From NCBI GenBank assembly GCA_001314905.1, contig LJZT01000003.1, forward strand, positions 61,406 to 125,405: a stretch of 64,000 nt of DNA. Direction: 5' to 3'. Below the pieces are notes generated by a model, which saw nothing but the letters and a program-made list of their open reading frames with translations, was not told the origin of the DNA and made no database searches. This stretch comes from Phormidium sp. OSCR. Its GTDB lineage: Bacteria; Cyanobacteriota; Cyanobacteriia; Cyanobacteriales; Geitlerinemataceae. Positions within the stretch are counted from its first letter, which is position 1. Every line of letters starts with the position of its first letter. This document shows positions 53,084 to 62,419 of the stretch, one piece after another. Position numbers and translations under genes: made by a program.

Positions 53084-53507
53084 TCTCCGTCTTGACGAGG
53101 CTCGACCTGAAGATCGAGTTCATCTCCTCGTCTGGGAAACTCCTAACAATGGCCAACTCCAGGACTTAGCTTTCCGCCATAATGCTGAGCGAGTCGATTA
53201 CCGTCACCATCTTCTGCAACGACATCCCCCCAACCAGCGTTTTTTGGTCTTGCATCACCATCTCGAACGAGAACTAGCAGCTCTCAAAACCCTTTGTCAG
53301 CAAGTGAGCAAACCCATCATCCTCCTAGAAGGATTTGACTGCTTCATCACCTACCTCCTCAGCCGTCCCAACAGTCCCATTACACTCCTCTGGACGAATC
53401 TCGACCAAACTCGCAAACTCGAATCCCGCCTCTGGATTCTCCTCCCTCCCGCCTTAGTTCACCCAACCTGGGATGACCATCGCCAACAGCGAATCACCAG
53501 CCATTAA
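53067..53507 (+). CDS. Unknown 146-residue protein inside the BREX array
   Basis: A soluble protein with two alternating strand-helix blocks (RVHLLVWETPNNG; RFLVLHHHLERELAALKTLCQQVSKPIILLEGFDCFITYLL; SPITLLWTNLDQTRKLESRLWILLPPALVHP), which suggests a small Rossmann-like domain. I see no known catalytic motif. It overlaps DUF4007 by 17 bases and the giant ATPase by 35, so it is translated with them. No counterpart exists in the first DUF4007-ATPase module. It could be a reduced BrxB-like protein or a subunit specific to this system. I cannot name it. Confidence 0.7.
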   Translation: MTAIANLRLDEARPEDRVHLLVWETPNNGQLQDLAFRHNAERVDYRHHLLQRHPPNQRFLVLHHHLERELAALKTLCQQVSKPIILLEGFDCFITYLLSRPNSPITLLWTNLDQTRKLESRLWILLPPALVHPTWDDHRQQRITSH

Positions 53508-56500
53508 GTCTCTCCATTCCTTCCTCACCCAAACGCCAATGTTACTCAATCAACTGGTCCGAGTTAACGAAAAAGCTAATATTGCCAATTCCGTCAACTT
53601 TGGCATGATGAAAAACACGGAAAAGAATCATGCTCTCTGTGAAGGATTTGTTTTTAACTATGATTCCCAAAAACCAAACACGTCAACGGTAGGAATTTTA
53701 GATCGTTTGCGACTGAGTTACCACAGTCAAAGCACCCCCAACATTCACTTGGTGGTACAGCAGTATGGGAAAGGAAAATCTCACTTTGCCGTTGCTTTAG
53801 CCAACTTCTTTAGTCAACCACCCGAGAGTCCCGAGGTTCAAGGCATCCTAGAACAAATCCGCGTCGCCACCACCGGACAAAATAACTCCTTGGTGGAAGG
53901 ATTACGGGCCTTTAAAGAAAATCGCCGCTATCTAACTGTTTGCCTCAGTGGAGACGACGGGGGAGATTTGCGACAACATTTTCTCAAGCAACTCCTGACT
54001 ACACTTGACCGCGAAGGAATCACCGACTCCATCGCACATCACATTTGTCAGGAACCCCTAAACTATCTGCAAGACTTGAGTGAAGAGGATCGCCGCAGAG
54101 CTGATGAATACCTCCACCAACAAGGCCATCCCGACGGTGACCTCAACACCATGGTTCATCTGCTGCAAGAGGGCAATACTTCAATTATTCCGGCGGTTAA
54201 AGCCTTATCTCGTTATTTAGTCGGCTATCCCATCGATTTTCAGACTCATATTGATATTGAGTCTATTCTTGAAGATTTAATTGAGGGACTTTGTAGTGGA
54301 GACACTCCTCGATTTCAAGGTATTTTAATCCTGTTTGATGAACTCAACTATTATTTAAAAGCCTGGGCTAATAATTCGGCTGCTGCGGGGGGAACCGCCA
54401 TCCAAAATATTACCAATATCTGCGAAACCTATCGTCATAAAATTGCGCTACTTAGCTTTGCTCAAGTTGGCTTAACTAAAGCTTCTGGAATTTCTGGTTC
54501 AGAACGAGAAAGCTATCTTAAAATTGCCTCAAGATTAGAGCCTGCTGATAGCACCTACTATCCAGAATCTAGTTTGGAGCTGGTTATCAACAACTTACTA
54601 GAGCAACGTGTCGATACGGAAGACTGGAAAGGCTTTTTTGAGCATTGGGGAAATACCCTGCTTCGCGAAGCTCAACAAGCATTTAACACCTATATTCCCA
54701 TTTATCGAGAACGGGGCTGGTCATTTGATGACTTCTTCAAACATTTAGGTGTTGGCTCCTTTCCGCTACATCCGTTGACTGGCTATCTCTTGTCGAAGTT
54801 AGATTTTGCTCAGGTTCAAGACCGAACAGCCATCCAGTTTGTCAGAGGCTATGTGCGCGAGTTTATCGAGAGCCACCCCGTTGAAGAGGATGGTTTACTG
54901 AGTTATGTATATCCCATTGACTTGGTAGATGTATTTTTGGACAACTTAAGTGATGCTCAGTATTACAATCAATTTATCAAGGCGAGAGATTTAGTGATTC
55001 ACTCGGAGAATCCCGATGAATTGTCTATTCTGAAAGCCTTGTTTCTGCACTTCACCAGCGGGGATAAACTCACCAAAAGCGATCGCGACCCCCATGAAAA
55101 CATCCTGAGTGAACTGTCAGGACTTCCTCCAAGCCGGGTTCGGGAGGCTTTGAAGCAACTAGAAGCTCGCGACCAAATTTATTACCGCTCTGATAGTAAG
55201 CTCTACACCTTCTATTCAGGAAGTACCACTCCTGGAGAATTACGCAAAAAACTAGAAGAAACTGTCCATCGTCAACCCAATTCGATTAAAGATGTTGTTG
55301 TCTATTGTCGGCAAAACTTGAGCAGTCACCTCAAATCTTCATCAATCATGGCGAAGCAATTTGTCAGCGATAATGGCTTAGTCGGCGACGACTGGACATT
55401 TGACTATCAAATCTACGATAGCGATGAGTTTCATCGCATCTTAAGAAGTCAACGCTGGTCGCCGGTTCGTGGAGCCAAAGGAGTTGTTGGCTTTGTCTTA
55501 GCTGAAACTCTAGAAGACTTGCAAGATATACGACAACAAACCAGCCACAAGCTTCAGAACTCAGGGTTAGAGAATTGCTTGGTGGTTGCCGTTCCTAAAA
55601 TAACAACAGAGGAACTAAATCACACCCTAAAACTACAGAAAGCCTTGCGCCAACTCTCTGAGGGTGAAAAAACCTTATACGGAAACACCTTTACTCAACT
55701 GGCAAAACAGTTAAATGACCAAATCGAAGGGGAAACCGAGCGGTTATTGACAGACTGTAGTTATCACAATCCTCTTGTTGACCAACTGTCTCCCCGCGAA
55801 CAGGAAAATCTTCAGTTAGTGGTGAGTGCTTTGCTGCGCCAAACCTATCCTTTGGTGGCTTCTGTGGGTAATGTGGACAAACTGCGATCGCAGCACAACA
55901 CGGGACGCCAAATCGTTCGTGTTATTGCTGAAAAGTTATTTCAAAATAAGTTTACTCCCTCAAACTTACCTCATAATCAGTTCTACCAAACCACCATTGA
56001 CAATGTATTTTGCAAAGTCTGGGGAATCTTCCGGATAGAACGACAAAAGTATCAGGTTCATATTCCTCGAAATAAGCGAGTTAAAGCGGCTTGGGATGAG
56101 ATTAGCCAAGCTACGGATATTAGTCACTGTCCCTCCAAAACTGTTGCCCTGAAACAACTGTGGAAAACTCTGTCCGCTCCCCCCTATGGCTACAATGAAC
56201 TGACCTTTACGGTGTTACTCTGTAGTTGGCTGGCCTATCATCGGACAGAGGTAGTCCTGAAAGGAACCACCGCCATTCCTAAACGTAAGTCAGATAGCTT
56301 TCCTGTGGTGTCTCAACCCTTAACCGATTGGGGTTCGAGCAACCTGTTTGAAAAAATTGACAACTTTATTAATGTTTGGATTGTTAAACAAACCGCTCAA
56401 CTGATTCGTCGTCAACGCCTTGCACCTCCTGAACTCCCAGACAGTTCGCCGATTCCCTACGATGAGGCTTGCGCCTATCTTAAACAAGTTGAGGAATTTC

Positions 56501-58197
56501 TGGGCAGTTCCGACATTATCAAAGCCGAAGCCGAGCAGGTGAAACGCGATCGCCAACCCGTTGCGGCTTCTGTCAAGGACATCGACAACTGGTTCGCTCC
56601 CATCGATCACGTCCAGTCCTTACCGCAACCCCTGTCCCTGGAACAGTTAATCGAACACTATCCCCAGGTCAAAACCATTCCCCCCGCAATTCGTATTGAT
56701 CGCATTTCCGTCAGTCCCTCTCCCAAACAACGGGAGTTACATGAACAAGTCAAACAGAGGGTTCAAAGCCAACTGGAGGAGCAGATCCTCAGCTTTAGCG
56801 AAGAGGCGGATCGTCTCAACAATGAGGAAGCTTGCGACGCTTATCAGACAAGACTGGCAGGTTTACAAGAACAACTGGCGACGATTCCCGATTTAGAACG
56901 ATTCGGCCAAACCCTTAACTATGCTAGTCAACGGGTTGAATCGGTGCGATCGCAACTTCAGACTCGTCAACAGGTGGCGGACATCCTCCAGCAAATCAAC
57001 AGCCAGTTCGCCAAACTGAGCGAAACCTCTAGTCAAGCGGACTACGATGAAGTTCAAACTGCGATCGAGTCTCTCACCGCTGAAGCTCCCCCGAGTCAAG
57101 AGATTCACGATCGCGTCACCGAGACCATTCAGACCCTTGAGCAGTCTCGCTCCCAACTGCTGCAACAACTCCAGGACTGGGAACAAGACGCCGCCAACCC
57201 TAAAACCCGTCAGCAAATCCTGGAAATGAGCAAGGCGATCGCGCGGGAAGAAAGTCGGTTCACAGACCCCGACTCTAAAACTCGCTTGCAGCACTTACAA
57301 ACACAACTCGATCGCAAACTCCTAGACGCTGAAACCCAAGAAAGCTCGCAACAACAACAGGCTGAAGCCGAAGCGGCTCGGCGACAACAGATTCAGCAAT
57401 TGGCTCCCTCCCCCAATCTTCCCCTAGCTGAGTGCGAATCCCGACTCCAACAACTTCAGGAACTGCGATCGCAACTTCAGGACAACTCCCTAGAGCCAGA
57501 TTTCAACCGCGTTCAGGAGCAACTTGACAGTCAAATTCAAGACTATCGCCAACAACTGAACCAGATTGGCGATCGCCTCGATAGTCTCACCACCCGCTCA
57601 GAGTTCAACCAAGTCAAATCCAACTACGACAAACTGGAGGTACTACTCCAACACTCTAGCCAGTGGGACCCCTACCAACAACACCTCCCCCGGTTTGAGA
57701 GCCTACAACAAGACATCGAGACCATCGCAGCCTTTGAAGCCGACAAACGGCGATCGCACTCCAGCCAAGACCTCAACTCCCTGAGCGATCGCCTCCAACA
57801 ACTCCCCCAACAGCTACACAACCCCCATCGCTTCCAACCCCAACTTGAGCAATGGACAAACGACCTCAACCAACAACGCCAAACCTATCAACAGCAGGCT
57901 CAAAACTGGCTCAATGACCTGCAACAGCAATTTCAGCAGATTTACCAAACCCCCGACAACTCCGAAAAACTGGCGATCGTCACCCAGGTTCGCGATCGCC
58001 TACAACGAGAACGCTCCCAGCATGACCCCAATCTCACCCCCGAGGCTCAAACCACCCTCAGCCAACTGCAACAGGAATGTCAACGGGAACAAGACAAAGA
58101 CACCGCCAATCAAATCAAAGTCCTGTTCCAACAACTCCCCCGCGTCCAACGTCAAACCCTCTACGAACACCTAAAAGCCTATCTCTCCCATGACTGA
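53473..58197 (+). CDS. brxC: Giant P-loop ATPase, BrxC of the BREX system
   Basis: A 1574-residue protein. Walker A is QYGKGKS at 97-103 and Walker B ILILFDELNYYL with D289/E290. The central region includes the block LSAPPYGYNELTFTVLLCSWLAYHRTEVVLKGTTAIPKR, matching the other ATPase. Residues about 1080-1550 form a long Gln/Leu-rich coiled coil. BrxC is an AAA+-like ATPase that can oligomerise and bind DNA in BREX complexes. It is immediately followed, with an 8-base overlap, by pglZ, which is why I call this copy BrxC. Many HIP1 sites show long residence in a cyanobacterium. Confidence 0.85.
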   Translation: MTIANSESPAIKSLHSFLTQTPMLLNQLVRVNEKANIANSVNFGMMKNTEKNHALCEGFVFNYDSQKPNTSTVGILDRLRLSYHSQSTPNIHLVVQQYGKGKSHFAVALANFFSQPPESPEVQGILEQIRVATTGQNNSLVEGLRAFKENRRYLTVCLSGDDGGDLRQHFLKQLLTTLDREGITDSIAHHICQEPLNYLQDLSEEDRRRADEYLHQQGHPDGDLNTMVHLLQEGNTSIIPAVKALSRYLVGYPIDFQTHIDIESILEDLIEGLCSGDTPRFQGILILFDELNYYLKAWANNSAAAGGTAIQNITNICETYRHKIALLSFAQVGLTKASGISGSERESYLKIASRLEPADSTYYPESSLELVINNLLEQRVDTEDWKGFFEHWGNTLLREAQQAFNTYIPIYRERGWSFDDFFKHLGVGSFPLHPLTGYLLSKLDFAQVQDRTAIQFVRGYVREFIESHPVEEDGLLSYVYPIDLVDVFLDNLSDAQYYNQFIKARDLVIHSENPDELSILKALFLHFTSGDKLTKSDRDPHENILSELSGLPPSRVREALKQLEARDQIYYRSDSKLYTFYSGSTTPGELRKKLEETVHRQPNSIKDVVVYCRQNLSSHLKSSSIMAKQFVSDNGLVGDDWTFDYQIYDSDEFHRILRSQRWSPVRGAKGVVGFVLAETLEDLQDIRQQTSHKLQNSGLENCLVVAVPKITTEELNHTLKLQKALRQLSEGEKTLYGNTFTQLAKQLNDQIEGETERLLTDCSYHNPLVDQLSPREQENLQLVVSALLRQTYPLVASVGNVDKLRSQHNTGRQIVRVIAEKLFQNKFTPSNLPHNQFYQTTIDNVFCKVWGIFRIERQKYQVHIPRNKRVKAAWDEISQATDISHCPSKTVALKQLWKTLSAPPYGYNELTFTVLLCSWLAYHRTEVVLKGTTAIPKRKSDSFPVVSQPLTDWGSSNLFEKIDNFINVWIVKQTAQLIRRQRLAPPELPDSSPIPYDEACAYLKQVEEFLGSSDIIKAEAEQVKRDRQPVAASVKDIDNWFAPIDHVQSLPQPLSLEQLIEHYPQVKTIPPAIRIDRISVSPSPKQRELHEQVKQRVQSQLEEQILSFSEEADRLNNEEACDAYQTRLAGLQEQLATIPDLERFGQTLNYASQRVESVRSQLQTRQQVADILQQINSQFAKLSETSSQADYDEVQTAIESLTAEAPPSQEIHDRVTETIQTLEQSRSQLLQQLQDWEQDAANPKTRQQILEMSKAIAREESRFTDPDSKTRLQHLQTQLDRKLLDAETQESSQQQQAEAEAARRQQIQQLAPSPNLPLAECESRLQQLQELRSQLQDNSLEPDFNRVQEQLDSQIQDYRQQLNQIGDRLDSLTTRSEFNQVKSNYDKLEVLLQHSSQWDPYQQHLPRFESLQQDIETIAAFEADKRRSHSSQDLNSLSDRLQQLPQQLHNPHRFQPQLEQWTNDLNQQRQTYQQQAQNWLNDLQQQFQQIYQTPDNSEKLAIVTQVRDRLQRERSQHDPNLTPEAQTTLSQLQQECQREQDKDTANQIKVLFQQLPRVQRQTLYEHLKAYLSHD

Positions 58198-60394
58198 CGA
58201 CCCTCGCCAACCCACCTATATCCTCGACCCCAGTGGACTCTATCCCGTTGGTGACGGCTACCACCTCGTCACCACCGAAGTCGAATGGTTGCAACAGGTG
58301 GGAGTCAGCGGCGATCGCCTGTGGATTCGTGGCAAATCGCTCTGTAACTGGACCAAAACCTGGCTCAACGCCTGGAATCGCCAAGCCGAAAGCCAAATCC
58401 TCCAATCTCCCCGCGATCGCCTCCAGACCCTACTCAACCCCCTCACCCTCCCCAACGATTGGACCGAACACCAATGTCTCCCCCTCGCCGAACATCTCAA
58501 CCGCTACCCCAACACCCCCCTCGCCGCCGTTCTCGCCGAAGTCAGCCATAGTGACCCAGACTTCTGGCTGGCCGACCCCTCCCATGACCATCTCGCCACC
58601 TGGCTCACCCTCACCGTTCCCCCAGACTACGCCATCCTCGAAGACGCTTGGCGACATCATCACCGTTCCCATCCCCTCGGGGACTATTACCAAACTCCCG
58701 ACAAACTGCAACTGTTGCGTCAATGGCTGGGACTCATCCCACCCGCCATTCCCAAACTGGAGTCCTATCCCAGAGACATTCCCCCCATCATCGCCGCCGA
58801 GTTTGATGACCATTGGCAAAATCAACTCAACCGCAGCCAGGGAGCCATTCTCGACAACCTCTCCCCCTCCCAGCAACCGGGATTTGCTCGTATTGCCGGC
58901 CTCTGTCATCGCCTAGTTGTCCAAGACCGTCATGGCGAATACCTCACCGCAGAACGCCATCAGAAAATCAAACCCCATCTGCGTCCTGACCAACGCGAAT
59001 CCCTAGACTCCCAACACCCGCCTCAGCAACCCCAGCCCCTCCCCCAAAACGCCAGCGTTGACGAAGCCTTAACCTGGGCCACTCAGCAGTATCTCCCCTT
59101 TCGCCGCTGGGAAACCACCGCCAGTCAGACAGTCTCCCAAGACCGCATCAGCGATCGCCTGGCCATCAGCTTTGTGGACTGGATTCACCAACACTATCCC
59201 CGCCTCAAAGCCATTCCCGTGGCCGACTCCCCCCTCAACTACAACGCCACCCATGTCGTACAAGACCTCTGCAAAACCCATCCCGTCCTTTGGGTGGTGG
59301 TCGATGGCCTAGGCTGGTTAGACCAACAAGCCTTAATCGGCTATCTCCAAGACAAAGACCTAGCCGTTGAGCAACATCAACCCCGCTTCAGTCTGCTCCC
59401 CACCACCACCGAATTCGCCAAATGGGGACTCTACGCACAACAAACCCCCCGCTCCGAGGTTTGGGAAACCAATATGAATAAGGCCTTCGCCAAAGTCGGA
59501 CTCGGGAAACGCTACACCGACTCCCAAGAGTCCCAACTGAAACGGGACATCGAAGGCGATCGCCAACCCCTGTACTGCTGGGACACCACCCAGCTCGATA
59601 AACTCTATCACGAGAAAAGGGACTGGGAAATGCTCTATCACACGGATCGACCTCGGGTTCTGCAAGGAATCTGCGATCGCATCCACTTTTATCTCAACAA
59701 ACACCCCGAACGCGATCGCCTCAAAATCGTCATCTCCAGCGACCACGGCCAACTTCTCGGAGCCTCCAGCCAAGGGATTACCTGTCCCTCCGACCTTACC
59801 CCCCAGGGACGAACCGCCAAAGGAGTGGCCGACCATCCCAACTTTGTCGTCCTAAATCGCAATGACTTCGACCTCCCCCACGACATCAGCATCGTCAAAG
59901 ACGCCTCAACCCTAACCAGTTTCAGCTACAGCCAAGACCAAACCGTCATCGGCTCCCACGGTGGACTCTTTCCCGAAGAAGTGGTGATTGGCTATACCGT
60001 CCTCAGTCGTCAAGTTCAGCGTTCCCCCATCCTCCTCAACTGTAGCGGTTCAGGAGAAGCCAACAAACCCGGACAACTGCAACTGAGCATCCACAATCCC
60101 AACCCCGTTCCCCTCACCGACCTCATTCTCACCATCGACCAACTTCCCCACTTCCAACAGGGCCAACCCCTGAGCCAATCCATTCCCCCCAACAGTCAGC
60201 AAACCCTCCCCCTAACCCTTCCCACCTGTCCCCAACTTCCCCCCAACGCCTCCAACTCATCCCTCCCCCTCTCGGGAACCCTAACCTTTCAGTATGCTGG
60301 AGTCGAACCCGGAACCGCCGACCTCAACCCCAACGCAACCCTAGAGATTAAACAACTGTTTAGCAGCAACCTCAACCTTGATGACTTCATCTAA
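58190..60394 (+). CDS. pglZ: BREX alkaline-phosphatase-fold protein PglZ
   Basis: A 734-residue protein whose middle carries the PglZ fold: WVVVDGLGWLDQQALIGYL with metal-binding D372 and VISSDHGQLLG with D518/H519, then GSHGGLFPEEVVIGYTVL. PglZ is a metal-dependent nuclease/phosphatase-like core of all BREX types. The N-terminal 300 residues and the C-terminal 130 (Pro/Asn-rich, beta-sandwich-like, from FQQGQPLSQSIPPNS) are system-specific. The start overlaps brxC by 8 bases and the end overlaps brxL by 14, evidence of translational coupling. Confidence 0.92.
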   Translation: MTDDPRQPTYILDPSGLYPVGDGYHLVTTEVEWLQQVGVSGDRLWIRGKSLCNWTKTWLNAWNRQAESQILQSPRDRLQTLLNPLTLPNDWTEHQCLPLAEHLNRYPNTPLAAVLAEVSHSDPDFWLADPSHDHLATWLTLTVPPDYAILEDAWRHHHRSHPLGDYYQTPDKLQLLRQWLGLIPPAIPKLESYPRDIPPIIAAEFDDHWQNQLNRSQGAILDNLSPSQQPGFARIAGLCHRLVVQDRHGEYLTAERHQKIKPHLRPDQRESLDSQHPPQQPQPLPQNASVDEALTWATQQYLPFRRWETTASQTVSQDRISDRLAISFVDWIHQHYPRLKAIPVADSPLNYNATHVVQDLCKTHPVLWVVVDGLGWLDQQALIGYLQDKDLAVEQHQPRFSLLPTTTEFAKWGLYAQQTPRSEVWETNMNKAFAKVGLGKRYTDSQESQLKRDIEGDRQPLYCWDTTQLDKLYHEKRDWEMLYHTDRPRVLQGICDRIHFYLNKHPERDRLKIVISSDHGQLLGASSQGITCPSDLTPQGRTAKGVADHPNFVVLNRNDFDLPHDISIVKDASTLTSFSYSQDQTVIGSHGGLFPEEVVIGYTVLSRQVQRSPILLNCSGSGEANKPGQLQLSIHNPNPVPLTDLILTIDQLPHFQQGQPLSQSIPPNSQQTLPLTLPTCPQLPPNASNSSLPLSGTLTFQYAGVEPGTADLNPNATLEIKQLFSSNLNLDDFI

Positions 60395-61829
60395 CCTCAT
60401 CGACTATCCCAACGCACTCATCCGCGACGTCTTCGGACCCCTCTGTATCGACAAACAGCGGCTCCCCTCCAGTGGACTCACCGCCGCCGGAGTCCCCAGC
60501 TTTGTCGCCGAATGGCTCTTAGACAAAATCGTCCCTGGTTCCGGCCCCCTAACTCCCGAAGAACGAACTCAACTGAATGGATTTGTCGCCAAAGCCTTTC
60601 CCCGCAAAGACGACAAAAACCCAATTATGTTTGACCTGTCTCAGGGAAAGACGCACAAACTCATCGCCTTAATGCAAGTCCGGGTCAAACTACAACGAGA
60701 TGGAAGCCTCGACCCAGACCCCGTCGCCAGCATTCCGGTCCTCAGCCTAGAAAACTGTCCCATTCCCATCGACCTCATCGAACGCAACAAACTCCTACTC
60801 CGCAATGGAGTTTGGGGAAAAATCACCCTCGCCGGACGACCAGACCAACCCGTAGAAGTCATTGATTTTGAACCCTTCCAATGTTCCAGCGTTGACCTAG
60901 ACCTTTATGCCAACTGTCGCGTCAAGTTTAATATCCTACAATGGCGAGACTTAATGCTCTGTTCCATGGGGGCAAACCCTGAGCATCTTGGCTACACCGA
61001 TGAGGCGAAAACCTGGATGTTGGCTCGTTTACTTCCCTTAGTTGAACCCAACCACCATATTATGGAACTGGCTCCCAAGGGAACGGGAAAGAGTTTTATT
61101 TTTGAGAATATCAACAGTAAAGTCGCCCTAATCAGTGGCGGCAAAGTCACCCCAGCACAACTCTTCATTAACGGACGAACCAAGGAAGTGGGACTCTTGG
61201 GACGCCATGAAGTTGTGGTTCTCGATGAAGTCCAAAGTTTGACGTTTGATAATCCCGACGAAGTGATTGGTCCGCTCAAAAACTATCTCGCCAATGGTCG
61301 TTATAATCGCTCAGGATTTGCCGATATTTCTAGTGATTGTTCCTTAGTGATGTTAGCCAACATTCAACTGGATGAGCAGTTACGTCCCCGAAACGAGCAT
61401 AACTTAATCAGCGATTTACCTGACTTTTTTACTGAAACCGCCTTTTTAGACCGGATTGCAGGAATTATCCCAGGTTGGGAAATTCCCAAATTTCAACAGG
61501 ATATGATAGCCTTCCAGGTTGGCTTAAAGATGGACTTTTTTGGCGAAGCACTCTTATCCCTCCGCTATGATAATCGCTTCTATGCCTATGCTCAGCAACA
61601 TACCCAGTTCAACAAAACCGCAAACATTCGTGACCAAAATGCCATTTGTAAATCAGCGGCGGGGTTTCTCAAAATTCTCTATCCCCATCTATCGTTGACG
61701 GTCATGGATTATGACCGAGATTGTTTGAAACCAGCCCTTAAACTGCGTCAGGCTATTCGTAACTCGCTCTATTACTTAGATGATGAATTTAGAGGGTTTG
61801 GCGAATTGATTGAAGCTGAGGTAAAATAG
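60381..61829 (+). CDS. brxL: Short BrxL (AAA+ ATPase)
   Basis: A 482-residue AAA+ protein. Walker A is APKGTGKSF (K237) and Walker B HEVVVLDEVQSL, followed by a sensor-like IQLDEQLRPRNEHNLI and an arginine region ETAFLDRIAGIIPGW. The N-terminal 150 residues are the BrxL-specific domain (LIDYPNALIRDVFGPLCIDKQRLP). Type 1 BrxL is about 680 residues with a Lon-like protease end; this copy lacks that part, as short BrxL do. ATG at 60381 is chosen over the TTG one codon before. It is the last BREX gene. Confidence 0.9.
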   Translation: MTSSNLIDYPNALIRDVFGPLCIDKQRLPSSGLTAAGVPSFVAEWLLDKIVPGSGPLTPEERTQLNGFVAKAFPRKDDKNPIMFDLSQGKTHKLIALMQVRVKLQRDGSLDPDPVASIPVLSLENCPIPIDLIERNKLLLRNGVWGKITLAGRPDQPVEVIDFEPFQCSSVDLDLYANCRVKFNILQWRDLMLCSMGANPEHLGYTDEAKTWMLARLLPLVEPNHHIMELAPKGTGKSFIFENINSKVALISGGKVTPAQLFINGRTKEVGLLGRHEVVVLDEVQSLTFDNPDEVIGPLKNYLANGRYNRSGFADISSDCSLVMLANIQLDEQLRPRNEHNLISDLPDFFTETAFLDRIAGIIPGWEIPKFQQDMIAFQVGLKMDFFGEALLSLRYDNRFYAYAQQHTQFNKTANIRDQNAICKSAAGFLKILYPHLSLTVMDYDRDCLKPALKLRQAIRNSLYYLDDEFRGFGELIEAEVK

Positions 61830-61860
61830 GAGAAGGTTAGTTTATGACGTTTATTATGTT

Positions 61861-62028
61861 ATGAGTTTTACCATGGCGCAAAAAGACCAAAAATCGATAA
61901 TTGAAAATAGGTCTGAGATGTCTTCTGATATCTCTTTACTGTCTTTACTCAAGAGTTTTTCCAGGATTGAGGATGAGTTTCCTGATGTGAACAAGAATCT
62001 TCAACCTTTAGATGATATCAACATTTAG
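61861..62028 (+). CDS. Small ORF, possible antitoxin remnant
   Basis: A 55-residue ORF, 31 bases after brxL. The end (EDEFPDVNKNLQPLDDINI) resembles the C-terminal toxin-binding tails of cyanobacterial VapB/AbrB-type antitoxins, which finish in a PLDDI-like pattern. The N-terminal DNA-binding half is missing and no PIN toxin follows, so if real it is a broken relic. It might also be a short tail protein of the array. Confidence 0.35.
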   Translation: MSFTMAQKDQKSIIENRSEMSSDISLLSLLKSFSRIEDEFPDVNKNLQPLDDINI

Positions 62029-62074
62029 GATATTAACGAATCCCTCAATATTCTCTTAAACCCCTTCTCAGAGG

Positions 62075-62419
62075 TTATGGATAAGATTCTAAAATATCTG
62101 TCAGAGATTTTTTTAGGATTGGTAAATCTGAATGTAGCGTCTCCCAAATTACCTCAGTATCAACTTGAAAATATTCATGAATAACACGATTGCGGAGTCC
62201 TCGAATTTGAAACCAAGGAATGCTTGAATCGAGTGCTTCTAAATCATCAATCACACTTGAGATTGCTTCACCAATTACAGCAATGCTATACAAAGTAGCA
62301 CGCAAAACCTGAGGATTATCCGAAAATTGTTGGTAGTTTAAACCCTGAGTGATGCTTTCTATGACCTCAATTTCAGCGACGACATCTTGAAGTCGTCTTA
62401 AAAAACTCCTAGATGGCAC
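62075..62419 (-). CDS. hepT: HEPN-family toxin HepT
   Basis: A 114-residue helical HEPN ribonuclease. The active motif Rx4HxY is visible in RNRVIHEYFQVD. Preceding helices (VVAEIEVIESITQGLNYQQFSDN, LYSIAVIGEAISSVIDDLEAL) follow the family. It is encoded downstream of mntA and overlaps it by 11 bases. MntA AMPylates the tyrosine of this motif in known pairs. Confidence 0.9.
   Translation of the reverse strand: MPSRSFLRRLQDVVAEIEVIESITQGLNYQQFSDNPQVLRATLYSIAVIGEAISSVIDDLEALDSSIPWFQIRGLRNRVIHEYFQVDTEVIWETLHSDLPILKKSLTDILESYP

Noticed and set aside
58233..58916. 227-codon frame inside pglZ
   Set aside because: Pro/Ser/Thr-rich out-of-frame shadow of a real coding sequence with no motif of its own.
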